NCBI GenBank assembly: GCA_946800325.1
Contig: OX326960.1
Location: 18,338,893 to 18,402,892 of the forward strand
Direction of reading: 5' to 3'
Length of the DNA: 64,000 nt
DNA from: Luzula sylvatica
Taxonomy: Eukaryota; Streptophyta; Magnoliopsida; Poales; Juncaceae
Positions 23,441 through 35,639 of this stretch are shown here, in pieces (positions within the stretch are counted from its first letter, which is position 1; the number at the start of each line of letters is the position of its first letter). The notes below the pieces were generated by a model, which was not told the origin of the DNA, did no database searches, and worked only from the letters and a program-made list of their open reading frames with translations. The position numbers and the translations under genes are program-made.

Positions 23441-23857
23441 ATAGTTTAACTGATTGAATAATAATTATATACAGTTATTATCATCATGCTTCTTTATGAG
23501 CTCCTAAAATAAAGGTGATGAAATTTAAGTTTCATAGCTGCCTCCCAGACCTACACATTGTTTACAGTTGTGTAGATAGATTCCTATGTAGATTCGCTTT
23601 AAATCCATACTATTCAACCACATATAACTAACTATCACATAATATATACCCAATATAACATTTTTTAAATCATACAAAAAATGCATAAAATAGAGAAAAA
23701 TGCACAACTTTTGGCAATAATTATAGGGTCTTACAAAATAGACATAGAAACAAGTGCATAAAACGATCCATCGCAACCATCTAATAACACCAATCTACAA
23801 TGACTAAAAAATGGAGATAAATTTTCAAAATTCTATAGAATTAAACGAGGTAAATAT

Positions 23858-24999
23858 TCAGCTCTGAATTTCAGAGGATTGAGAGGCGAGAGCTCGAGCC
23901 TTGGCTCTCTCCAATGCCTTGAGTCTATTAGCTTCCATGCGGGCCCTTTGCTCTTCGCTCAGTTCAATTCTCGCCTTTTTAACCCCATTATTATTATTAT
24001 TATTATCCACTTCTTGATTCTTCAAATTGGGGTTTATTTCATTAAAAATGTTATTTTGTGTACTTGCTTCCTGTTCAAAAAAAGAAAAAATCATTAGTGA
24101 AATTATTTCATTATTTGAAAGATCGAAACATGAAACTTACATTAGTGGTGTTTTGACAGAACTCGTTGAGCATTTCTTCGTCAACATTAGTGCTAACTGG
24201 AGTCTCCAGTGATGGGTCCGTAGGATCTTGGGCTGGAGTCTCCAGTGATGGGTCGACTGTACCGTGACCGTCTTCGACAGGTGATTCGTGCAATTTTGTC
24301 GGATCGCCTCCCCGTGCAACCCTCTCGCATAACTCGTTAATGCATCTCTGAATAGAGAGAACAAAATGTTATATTTGAACATTAAAAGGTTTATTATCTT
24401 CGAATAAAGATAAAAAGAACTTACTCTGACACGTTTCGTGGCACCCACTTGCTCGACTTTTTTGACAAATTGATCGAAAGAATAATATGGGATTAGATGC
24501 GAATGCCACTGAGCATACAACTCAATCAGATTGCCCAAATCACTTACCTATGCAATAATTTTCATCAATTATAAGTTCATCCAAAGAATTGAAGAAATAA
24601 AAATCAAGATTTACACAAATAAAATGAAATTAATTTGAAAAATCGGATCTTTACCTCGTGACCACGACCACGGTACTTGAAACCACGAGGGAAATGCTTC
24701 AGCACGTAGCCAAGCCCATCATAGGACAACAATAGATCAGGAGTCAGTTTAGGCCTGTTTGTACTTTTCTTCTTTAAAGGCAAATCGGTACCATCGGCGG
24801 TAACTGGCGTTTTATTGCTTGTATTTGTGCTTGTTTTACTGGAGAATTTCGAGTTTGCAAATGGAGTCTCGGATCTGGAGAAATTAGGGTTAGGGTTAGG
24901 GTTTAGTTTTGGACCGGTCGATGAAGAAGAGGATGGACAGTCACGCGACCAGTGCCCCGGCCGACCACACTTGAAGCACCCCGTTGGCGCCGCTGCCAT
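23858..24999 (-). CDS. TIPIN: TIPIN/Csm3/Swi3 replication-fork protein with CCHC knuckle
   Basis: Four exons (24655-24999, 24425-24547, 24141-24347, 23858-24070) join in phase to 295 codons plus stop. Residues 8-21 form a zinc knuckle CX2CX4HX4C (C8, C11, H16, C21). A Ser/Asn/Pro-rich linker follows, then the Swi3 domain from about residue 85 (RPKLTPDLLLSYDGLGYVLK, later LYAQWHSHLIPYYSFDQFVKKVE and the KRVRRCINELC helix). The C-terminus has a basic/acidic helix (ELSEEQRARMEANRLKALERAKARA) that could be a coiled coil. TIPIN with Timeless stabilises stalled forks and supports checkpoint signalling and sister-chromatid cohesion. Plant members (At3g02820-like) carry the extra knuckle. The exon 2 acceptor was placed at 24548/24547 because the alternative 4 nt downstream would create an immediate stop. 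Confidence 0.88.
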
Positions 25000-25022
25000 T
25001 TCCCTGTGTGTTAGTGTTATGC

Positions 25023-25052
<30 letters not shown>
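25023..25052. repeat. (CT)n microsatellite in TIPIN 5' leader
   Basis: Fifteen CT units (GA on the gene strand) lie 24 bp upstream of the TIPIN start codon, probably in its 5' UTR or core promoter. GA-rich leaders are common in plant housekeeping genes. Confidence 0.9.
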
Positions 25053-25053
<1 letters not shown>

Positions 25054-27956
25054 ATTTTGATAGTGTGTTAATGGCGGGAAAAAAGGAGCGCGGGAAAGAA
25101 AGAAATATTTGGCTGGTAATTTTGCAAAGAACACCTCGAAGTTCCGTAGAATTGCATGGTGTTCCTTTCTAATAACTGGGGAATTTTACTCCGCCCCAAC
25201 ATTTCACCAGAATATCCTCTATATAATAATTAACATGAATAATTACAATTCATTAACATGCATTACATAATTAGTACGTGTTAATTAATATGGGTGATTC
25301 TATAGAAATTGGTTTTTTTATTCGAACATTGCATTAATTATGAATTGAAAAAGGTGATTGGTAGATATCCCAATATCCTTCTTAATTCGATTAAGAATTG
25401 AAAACATATTCTACCATAAAATTACCCGAAAAATAATGATTGTTTGTTATCATTAAAAGAGCCTGTGCTAAGTGAAGAAAAAACATATACAAAATAGTTT
25501 GCAATAATTGGTTATCACATTTCTTAATCTTTAACATTTTAATAGCTACAAGGAATTATTAATTATAATTCTAACCCTAATCCTAACTCGAGCGTTACGT
25601 ACCTCGAAAAGAAATCCAGGAAAAGATCGTATTTACATGACAGCAAGTGCCGTCGCGGGCAATGAAAAAATAAACAAAAAAAGGCTCAATAGTCAACATC
25701 CCAGATAACGAAGAAATGGAGGCCAACAAGGCGGTAACTTGTGTCGGCCCCTACCAAGTGAATCAAGATGTACATTTTTTCAAATCATCGAACCATTTTT
25801 CGTAACAAAAATTGAAGAAACGAAATAGGAGGGGGGGGGGGGGGATACGGGAAAAAAAAATAAAAATGCGTATATATTTTCAAATTGTTATAAATAAATA
25901 CAAACAATAAGAAAAGGGAGGCGAGAGAAAATTTTCTATTCAAAATTGATCAATCCATAATACATAACATGACCTCTATTTATAAGGAATGAAAATCCTA
26001 AAGACATTAATTACATTTAAACATATTAAAAGAATACCAAAAACATATATACATGTGTATGGATATTCATACATATTAATATTCATAACACAAATGATGC
26101 AACATTTGAGGTTTTTGAAGAGTTACCATTTCTTGTAAACATTGCGTAATTGTGAGAATTTAAGATTTTTCCCGTTTCTATTATAAGATAGACGACCCAT
26201 TTATTATGTCATTTTTTTTCTTTAACATCAAATTAAAATTCATTTTGTTTTCTTTGTTCTGTATTAGCCTATTAGGACATAAACATCAAAGAACAACAAA
26301 TCCGTACATTTGACATTTCTTACCTCCGAAGTGTCTAGGGATGTCAACAGATGGGTAAAATCCGAATCCGCGGATATCCGATCCAGATGGGACATATAAT
26401 GCCCGAAAAAGTACCCACTCGGGTTTTGGGTCGGATACAAGAATAATTTGTGTACCCGCGTTTAATATTCGTTACCCGATTTGTACCCGAACCCGAAAAT
26501 ATCCGTTCATTTGAACATTATTGATGTTTTATGACTTAATTATTGTTGTGAGCACATTTAGATACACTTTTAGGATTTTAAATATGAAAAATAATTCATG
26601 ATTAATAAAAAGTTAATGTATAATTAGAATCTTCATCAATTAACAATTAATTAGAAATATTTAAAAAATTAATAATTATGAATTAATGATAATTCAAAAT
26701 TATTAATTAAGGTGTTAATTGGGAATCGTGATGTCATCCCGTTCCCATAACGTAATTGGTGACATAACAGAAAACCTCAAAATAATATTATTCCAACCAG
26801 TCTCAAATCTGAGTAAATATACTACAATAACTTTTTCTCTAATTAATACTTTCTTATAAATTAATCCAAAATGTACATTAATCAATAAATTATCGTCTAC
26901 TAACAATATTACGCTGACACAGATTGAGCATGACAATTACACCTTAATTACTTTTATCATGCAGTTTGAGCGTGAGAATTTAGCCACCAATAATCTTTTT
27001 GTTTCATGCAATTTTAACTCATGGAATATAATAAATGAAAAATGCTTTGTGAATTCGTCAAATTAGTGTGATGTATTTATTATATCCAAAATCATGTAAA
27101 CATGCAAATGTTGCTCGCCGCGAGAAAATAAATTTGTACTTCATATATAATTATTGTTGTTTTCTACTATTTAGTTAATGGGGCAAATAACTATTTTAAT
27201 ATCCATATGCTAGTAAAAAATTATTAATGATTGTTTATGTGAAATTAGAGGAAGCCAAAGAAAAAAACAAATGTACACGTTCTTACATATTATTTTTTTT
27301 CTAATTGGTTTTTTGGTGGTAGGTAATCGGACCTCTGTGATCTGGCAGTTACGCATCATCACGTTCGTTCTTTTCGTCTCGACGGAAGATGCCATAATCC
27401 TCTAGGATCATTTATTTGTAGCGGCCCAGATGTTATTGTTAGCAGATACAACCGTCTTCCAACTCGTCATGATTGCCTTCAACTTTTCCGTCCGTTTTTT
27501 CTCCATCTATTCTATTACCTACCACACTAGCAATGTTGTTCCTTCGACGGCCGTTGAAGGAACAAATTAACAATGATTTTGAGTTTCGAAAGGATTTGAT
27601 TTTAGTAAATAAGATTTATATTTGAGTTTTTCATTTTAATTTGTGAAGTTTAAGAGGTGGTTTAATTTTCTTCTTCAATAATATGTGAATGTTAATGTGA
27701 ATGAGGATGTTTGGACGCTCACAATAGGAATTACAATGAAAATTTGAGTCACTGCATCTATGGCTGCAATAACAATCCATTTGATAGTGTTTGGACATAA
27801 AATTTTGAAATTGTTGCAATTGTAATTCGTTTGGATTGATGCAATTTAAAAAGTATTGTACACATTATAATCAATGACATGCAATTGCAAATTGAGATCT
27901 ATATGTTATTTTGAAATATTTGATATGAAAAAAAAGATAAGATGAATTGTAGTAAC
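25053..27956. other. Gene-poor intergenic region with element remnants
   Basis: No gene could be supported. It holds a 14-base G run (25831-25844) and a stretch at about 26333-26510 that begins TAGGGATGTCAACAG and is rich in CCCGAA/GGGTAC/GGATAT steps, which looks like one end of a hAT-type non-autonomous element. At about 27700-27956 there is sequence with GTTTGGA and CAATT motifs that resembles the flank on the other side of the transposon nest. Short open frames near 27210-27395 have no recognisable domain. Confidence 0.55.
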
Positions 27957-28082
27957 ATGATAAACAGGTCCGGCCCATGCATAAGGCCATTGAAGCCTGG
28001 GCTCGGGTCCTGATATTTATGGGGTCCAGAATTTTTTTTTTTTTACTATATACCTATTAAAACTAATTTCGGGTCTGAGATT

Positions 28083-28735
28083 TGTAGGATTACGCATACG
28101 ATTATTAGAGTATGCAGCGGAATTATTCACGCATGCGTAACCTAATTCTATCCTGGATCACACTCGAAAAACACCGAAAAAGGAAGAGTAATCAGAATTT
28201 TACCTCGTACAAGTTAGTACGTGATGTCTTCTTCTCCAGATCTCGTGAACCTTCTCCAAGGATTGCTCTTGCACTCCCTCTACTCGTGTCCACCTCGATT
28301 TCGTCTGATCGGAACCGCCAACACCGTTCTAGCCGATGTCACGATTATTTCTCTCAAGATTTCTGCTCAAAATCTCTCTCTGAAACTCACCAGATCTCTT
28401 TTCGTATTGTGGAAAAAGAGGAAAAATTGACGGCCGAATTAGGTCAGAAAAATGAGAGAGAGAAGATAGAGAAAAATGAAATTCTGAATATATATATAGG
28501 CAATTTTAGGTTAAATCCGAAATTAGGTTAAGAAACCCTAATTTCAGAATTAAATCCCAAAACTAAATAAAATCAGAATAAGCCCAAAATTCTGATGAAA
28601 ATCTAATTATTAGAAATTAGATTAAAATCCTAAATTCTGAGCGGGCCCAGATTATGAACTGGCCCAATTCTGATTGTATATTTGCTTAATTATATAAATT
28701 CTTCCAAGTTAATTCTTAAGCCATATTTTCTTTCA
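28083..28735 (-). repeat. 3' LTR of outer Copia
   Basis: 653 bp, TG...CA ends. It carries a 45-bp segment that the other LTR lacks. The segment is bounded by AATTCTGA direct repeats, so the other copy probably lost it by slippage. Confidence 0.93.
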
Positions 28736-30038
28736 AACTCCCTCTTGGATTAAGACTTAATCAACTTGGCCATATGTCCAACATATGTCGTGAGATCTAA
28801 TCACACGTGATTTCATTTTGGTTTGTCCAACAAACGTATTGGTGAGCATTATCTTGAGAATCCGATATGTTACGAAATCTTGGTGTGACCGTTGTAGGTT
28901 CGTCTAAGACTGGCAGTGGATATGACAACAATCCACAAGGTATTGCGAGCACTAGACTGCCGTTAATACCTACCCAGAATTAGCACGAAAAAGGTGGAGA
29001 ACACCTTTACGAAGATGCAGTACATCTTCATACCTAGCTCAGATAATTGTTAATAGTCCTCTTGTTCGCGATATCTTCCGATCAAAAGAGTCACGGTGAA
29101 GCTTAAGAATTCAAGTCATCCCCTTTTCTTTTTGATCAGATATACTCTTTCTCGATAAGAATTAGATTGATAATTACAATGCGAACTCTACTGAGTTCCA
29201 TCGAGCTTGGCCAAGCATTTCATCAATCTCAATTCAATCGAGGGGCCCGAGAGATATCTCCCTCTATCCTTTTTCAAGGTTAGAAAGGAACAATTCCTAT
29301 CTTGCAACCTCACATCCTTTGTCTATGCTAAAAACAATACTCAATAATAATTTCTGCTACACAGTTACGCGTAGGGTTAATTACATCAAAGCATTGTCTT
29401 TTCACATACTAGGTATCCGTGAGATCACTCAAGTATGAAGCACTAAAACGCACTATCTGGATATGAGTTTGTCTCCAATGACTCTAACCATGTCACAAAC
29501 TCATATAGTGGTCAGTCCAATATACGACGCCGCGTATATCCATATTCCAGAATCGACGCTACCGTCTCAGATCAGTAAAACCTGATCATCTCATCTACGA
29601 ATATGCCAGTGTATGTAAAAGTCTCCATTCAATGAATGGACTACCTGGTTCAAATCTATGAACAACTTTATACACGAGGGACTTTTTAAAATTATATTCA
29701 TCCCGTTTAGTGGTTTTACTATCATTCAATTGACGAATCAATATGCCAGACTAAGGCCATGAAACATATTATTCTCAACTGACTCGATGCACTAAACTAG
29801 AATAAAATTCAAGGTCTATCCGATTATTATAATCGAATAACCTCTCACACACTTTCTTGTTATTTAAATTTTTTGAAATATGAAGGTTTAGGTCATATGA
29901 TGAATAATAATATAAATATCTGTCTCATAAACAAATACAATCCCAATAACACGCCTAGGGCATAATAAATGTTCTCCCACTTGCACTAGGCAGATCAAAT
30001 CCCCTTATACAATAAGAAACATAAATAAAACACCCAAA
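28736..30038 (-). other. 3' non-coding part of outer Copia, with polypurine tract
   Basis: On the minus strand the tract AAGAGGGAG lies immediately before the 3' LTR (28736-28750), a normal polypurine primer for plus-strand synthesis. The remaining 1.3 kb between the pol stop and the LTR has no open frame of note. Confidence 0.75.
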
Positions 30039-33000
30039 CTAACACTGCGATAGATATCCCAATCCTATCGTCCTAGCATGCTGCTCATGCTTGGCACGTG
30101 ATAGTGGCTTCGTAAATGGATCGGCCACGTTATCCTCGGTAGGTATCTTCATTATTTTCACGTCACCTCTCTTCGTAATCTCACGAATCAAGTGGTAACG
30201 CCGGAGTACATGTTTGGACCGATGATGCGCTCTCGGTTCCTTAGATTGTGCTATTGCTCCGTTATTGTCACAATAGACATCCATGGAACCCGAGATACTT
30301 GGCATAACGCCAAGTTCCATCACGAACTGTCGTAGCCAGACAGCCTCCTTGGCGGCTTCCGAAGCCGCGATGTATTCCGCTTCAGTTGTAGAATCAGCCA
30401 CCGTCTTCTGTTTGGAGCTTTTCCAAACAACAGCTCCGCCATTGAGCGTAAAGACGTAACCACTTTGAGATTGGAAATCGTCCGGGCAAGTTTGGAAACT
30501 AGCATCTGTATATCCTTGGATAATCAGATCTCCTTCCGAACCTCTATATACAAGAAACATATTTTTAGTATTCCTGAGATACTTAAGAATGCTCTTGACT
30601 GCGGACCAGTGAGCTTCCCCGGGATCAGACTGATAGCGGGAAGTCACACTCAACGCATATGCGACATCTGGTCTAGTACATATCATGGCATACATGATCG
30701 ATCCTATAGCCGAAGCGTATGGGATCCGACTCATTCGCTCACGTTCAGTGTCCGTTGAAGGACACTGAGCCTTAGTGAGAGTGATGCCATGTGACATTGG
30801 CAGAAATCCTTTCTTGGATTGCTCCATGTGAAACCTAGTTATCACTTTGTCAATATATGTACTTTGACTTAGTCCGAGAAGTCTCCTCGATCTGTCTCTA
30901 TAGATCTTCACACCTAAAATATAGGCAGCTTCTCCTAAGTCCTTCATTGCGAATTGACTACCCAAATATGCCTTAACCTGGTTAAGCATCGGGATGTCAT
31001 TTCCAATGAGTAAGATGTCGTCCACGTACAAGATGAGGAATACAACCGAACTCCCACTGAATTTCTTGTATACACAAGGTTCCTCGATGTTTTGAATGAA
31101 ACCATACTTTGCGATAACCTCATCGAATCGTATGTTCCACGCACGAGATGTTTGTTTTAATCCATAAATGGATCTCATAAGCTTGCACACTTTATTCGGA
31201 TTCTTTGGATCGACAAAACCCTCGGGTTGTGTCATATACACATCCTCGGTAATGTTCCCGTTAAGGAAAGCGGTTTTGACATCCATCTGCCATATCTCAT
31301 AATCGTGATATGCAGCTATCGCTAGAAGAATGCGAATACTTTTAAACATGGCTACTGGAGAAAACGTTTCATCATAGTCTATACCATGAATTTGCTTGAA
31401 ACCTTTCGCCACAAGTCTTGCTTTAAAAGTGTGTACATTACCATCCATGTCGGTTTTCTTCTTGAAAACCCATTTGCACCCAACGGTCTTAGCACCATCA
31501 GGTAGATCAATAAGATTCCAAACCTTATTATCATACATGGATTGGATCTCGGTTTTCATGGCTTCATGCCATTTCGAGGAATCCAAGCTAGACATAGCAC
31601 CTTTGTAGGAGTTTGGCTCATCATCTAGAGTCAACTCATCATCGTCATTACTAATGAGAAATCCATATCTCTCAGGTTCTTGACGAATCCTACCAGATCT
31701 ACGTATAGCTTGTGTATTAGATTCTGGTCCACCATCCAATGGTAACTCAGAATCTTGTTCCAAATCAGCTTGTTCACTTTGTGGTTCTCGAATTTCTTCG
31801 AGATCAATTTTACTCCCACTGGCTTGACGATCTAGAAATTCCTTCTCTAAGAAGTGTCCTCGTCGAGCCACGAAAACCTTGTTTTCGCTAGGCAAGTAAA
31901 AGTAGTATCCTCTAGTTTCTTGAGGATACCCCACAAATAAACACTTGTCTGATCTTGGCTCGAGTTTTTCCGTCAATAACCTTTTGACGTATGCCTCGCA
32001 ACCCCAAATCTTAAGATAAGACAATGATGGCACCTTGCCATGCCATAATTCATATGGTGTCTTTTCAACCGATTTGGACGGAACTCTATTCAGTATATGA
32101 GCGGCCGTTTGAAAAAGGTGTATGAGGGCCAACACATCTTTCGATCTTTCTCCTTTCTTGGAAAAAGGTGTCTTTGTCATCTTACCCATCAAACAAGATT
32201 CGCAATTTTCTATTGGCTTTAAATCAAAAGAATCTAGCACTCCATCCTTTTGGAGTCTAGCAATGCGTTTCTCGTTTATGTGTCCGAGACGACAATGCCA
32301 TGAGTATGTTTCATTAGTTTGAGTGGTATTTATGTTATAAATGGACTGATTATTGTTGTTATTTTCTAAATCCAAGACATATAAACCATTTTCAACTAGA
32401 ACATTACTAAAGAAAATGTCATTCTTGCGAATAAAACAATCATTAGTGCCAATAACTAATTCATATCCATCCGCAATAAGTCTCGAAACAGAAATAATAT
32501 TCCTACTCAAAATAGGTACATAACAACAATTATTCAAAACTAAAATAAGTCCATTTGGCAAAGTTAAATCATACGTCACTTCGGCTAATGCTGCTACTCG
32601 AGCTCCATTCCCGACGCGTAAATCAAATTCGCCACGAATCAACGATCTTCTACTTCTTAGGCCCTGCATATTATTACAAATATGAGTCCCACATCCAGTG
32701 TCCAACACCCATGATGATAAAGTAAAGAAATAAGAATCGATAACGGAAATACCTGATGCCGGTGTGTCCGAGGAAGCGGTCTTTTGCTTGCTCTCCCTCA
32801 GGAAGATCTCGCAATCACGCTTCCAATGCCCCTCCTTGAGACAGTGGAAACACTTCTTGTCATCCTTGGCTTTCTTGCTCACGGGCTTAGGCGCAACCTT
32901 GTTGCCCTTTGCCTTCCTCTTCTTGTTATTGTTCCCATTGTTTGGATTCTTCCCTTGAACCACCAATACCTCCGAAGTCCTAGACTTCATGTACCGCGGT

Positions 33001-33441
33001 TTCTGGTCGCTTTCGAATGTTCTGAGCATGCCGATAAGCTGGGGAATGGTCCTTGTCATGTCTGACATGTGGAAATGCGAAATGAACGGACTAAAACTCG
33101 GTGGCAGTGACAACATGATCAAATCAGTTTGTAACTCTGCCTCGAATTTTATGCCAAGCCTCTCAAGATGATCGAAATATCCTTTCATCTTGAGAAGGTG
33201 CGAGCTAACGGGCGTACCCTCTTGCATCTTGCATTGCGTCGCATTGCCAAGAGCTTGATACTTCTCCACCCTTGCTTGAACCTGAAACATCTCCCTGAGC
33301 TGTTTCATAATCTCGTATGCATCCTGTTTCTCAAACTGGATTTGATATTCAGGAGTCATAGTAGCCAACATGAGGCATGTGACATCATTCGAATCGTCCA
33401 TCATGGTCGTATATTCGAATGTCTCATCCTCAGTTGCTTTA
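30039..33441 (-). CDS. Outer Copia gag-pol, main part (5' cut by insertion, integrase core missing)
   Basis: One long open frame reads from the edge of the nested element (33441) to a stop at 30039. Visible in order: the rest of gag, a CX2CX4HX4C knuckle (CFHCLKEGHWKRDC), the aspartic protease site LDTGCGTHIC, the pre-integrase HHCC-type region ending CESCLMGK, then an abrupt jump near 32120 to the end of the integrase region, reverse transcriptase with the YVDD box, and RNase H (TTEAEYIAA, ending GLGYLSQC). The central integrase region with the D-D-E triad is absent, yet the frame is kept. The protein could at most make a particle and cDNA, not integrate it. The 5' part of gag lies at 41508-41676, beyond the nested insertion. 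Confidence 0.9.
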
Positions 33442-34417
33442 TGATGGGGAATATCCCCGGCCCCGGGCCCGCGCAGCGGATATGTAGGCCCGGTCCGGTT
33501 CCCCGATTCCCGAGATCACGCCACGACTTCGAGGGTACGATGCAAATAGAAGGTTAGATCCATACCAGTTCCAAATTGATGGAACACGAAGGGTTGATCG
33601 CTGCCTCCTATTCCTCCGGTCACGTTGGTGACTTTACGCGCGTCCCACACCGTGCGTCCTTCACCGTTCGTTCCCGTTCTTCGATCCTTCGGTTCGATCA
33701 CAACGGAGAGCCCCAAGTGTTGCTCCTCCACACGTATCCACCTTGAGTCGGAAGACGCCGGACACGGATACACCTGCCTAGACGATGTATCGGTGCACTT
33801 GCTTGATCTCAATCGATTCTCTATTAATCTCTCTTCGTGCCTTTTCACTCACAAAAGATCAAATCTGAATTTGCTCTTTTTCTTGTGTCTTGGGCAGAAT
33901 ATTGCTTTGAATTACTTCTGAATTCCTTAGTGAAGATGAGAGAGAAAATCCTATTTATACCTAATAGGATAAGGATTAGCCAAAAGGCATGTATATCCAA
34001 TATACACCCTTTCACACAGAAAACTGTATGAACCTGTTCAGTATTCTGTCCAGACGAAATTGATAAATTTCTCTGACAGAAAATCAACCAACACGAAAGT
34101 TGTAGATAATCTTATTATCTACTTAACCCAATTTGGACCAGCCCAATTGGAGTTAGTATGCAAAAGTTATTACTGGTTTACTAACTGTATGTCATACTGT
34201 TGCACCCTTTCGGTATTTCACAGAAACGACACTTATACTTCGTTCATATGAAATATATTTCTATATGAAGGTTGTAGATAATCTCATTATCTATCTAACC
34301 CAATTTTAGCCATTCTAATTGGATTTTCCCACTGAAAGTTATGGCCACGAATGTACGACTACATTCGTTTATCCTTGTGTACACTTTTACGGTTGATCCG
34401 AAACTGTATTTCTTTCA
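33442..34417 (-). repeat. 3' LTR of nested Copia
   Basis: 976 bp. Near-identical to 40532-41507. The GC-rich start has a GGGGAATATCCCC near-palindrome followed by CGGCCCCGGGCCCGCGC. Confidence 0.95.
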
Positions 34418-34433
34418 GTCTCCCACTCAATTT
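34418..34433 (-). other. Polypurine tract of nested Copia
   Basis: On the minus strand GAGTGGGAGAC directly precedes the 3' LTR, the usual position of the plus-strand primer. Confidence 0.75.
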
Positions 34434-35639
34434 CAGATCTACTTAAAAGGTACTCATGCATATCCAATACGCACGATTTTAGAGAATATAGCTCGCGTAT
34501 CAAATACCAAGCTATGCACATCAATGTGCCGATTTTATTATCAAGCCCGACTTAGTACGACTCGTTGTGTGACCATGTAGGTTCGACTTAACGATGGCAG
34601 TATGTTGTTTCCAATGCCTACAAGCTCATGAGCGGGATCTAGTCACTCCATCATAGCTACCCATGTTAAACGAAAAATGATTGTGATCATTGTGCCTATC
34701 TCGAGTAGCGGTTACTAGTTCTCTTGTTTACGATATCCGTTAATCAAAAGGCACGGTAATAGTCATCCTTATAATTTGATTAACTATACTTATTCCCCGA
34801 TTCCGAGTTGATTTAACAAATTTCAATCGATATTAACCATTAATATCATTGACTGTGGCCACAGTTTTCGTTAATCGACTCATCGAGCGGCGCCTAAGAG
34901 ATATCTCTTCCTTTCGGAATAAACAATTCCTATCTTGGAGACTCACATTGAATTCCGTGTTTCGGACAATACCCAATGATGACCCTTTTAACTCCCTGTT
35001 ACGGTGAGCGTAAGATCATATCAAAGCATTGTGTTACGCACGTAACGTAATCAATGATCCCCTCAAGTATGAAGAATCTAAAATCCCATCCGTCGCAAGT
35101 CCATCTATAATGACTAAACCATGTCATGGTCTCGCGGCTTCGGTCATATCCAATATATGTAACCTAACATATATCTACGTTCCCGATTCGACAAACTCCT
35201 TTGTCCCATGATTAGCAAAACATAATCATCTCCTCGGCAAACGTACTAGTGTACGCGTTCAGTCTATCCAATAATAGAAATGCTTCTCTCTTAAGCAAGC
35301 TGATCCGCGACTAGGGATGTTTAGAAATGACACTTTAAGTGTGACGGTTTCGCTGCACATGGTCCTCCACCATGTCGACGTCCACACAAGTTCAAATCAA
35401 GGTTCATGTAACAATCATATTACACAACCCGCACACAGTTTTCATATAAGGTGAATGCATATTTAATTTAAGTAAAAATATTTTAAAAGGAATGCATTCA
35501 TATGGACTAAGTATTTGGGTGATACAACGTTTACCTATGGGTATCTCCATACCCATAACCTGCGAGGACTATCGTATTAGATAACTACACTCTACTCTCT
35601 TCTTCCTCCTCTAGGTATCTCCATACCCATAGTCATCGC

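Noticed and set aside
24884..24903. Interstitial telomere repeat
   Set aside because: It is only about two and a half units long and lies in frame in TIPIN exon 1, coding a Pro-Asn run.
27210..27395. Small open frame on the minus strand left of the transposon nest
   Set aside because: No conserved motif and no neighbouring exon that would extend it.
28112..28531. Matching open frames in both outer LTRs (also 43232-43621)
   Set aside because: Chance frames within the LTR; duplicated with it, and no domain is seen.
33516..33848. Identical open frames in both inner LTRs (also 40606-40938)
   Set aside because: They are chance frames within LTRs, repeated because the LTRs are repeated; no protein family is seen.
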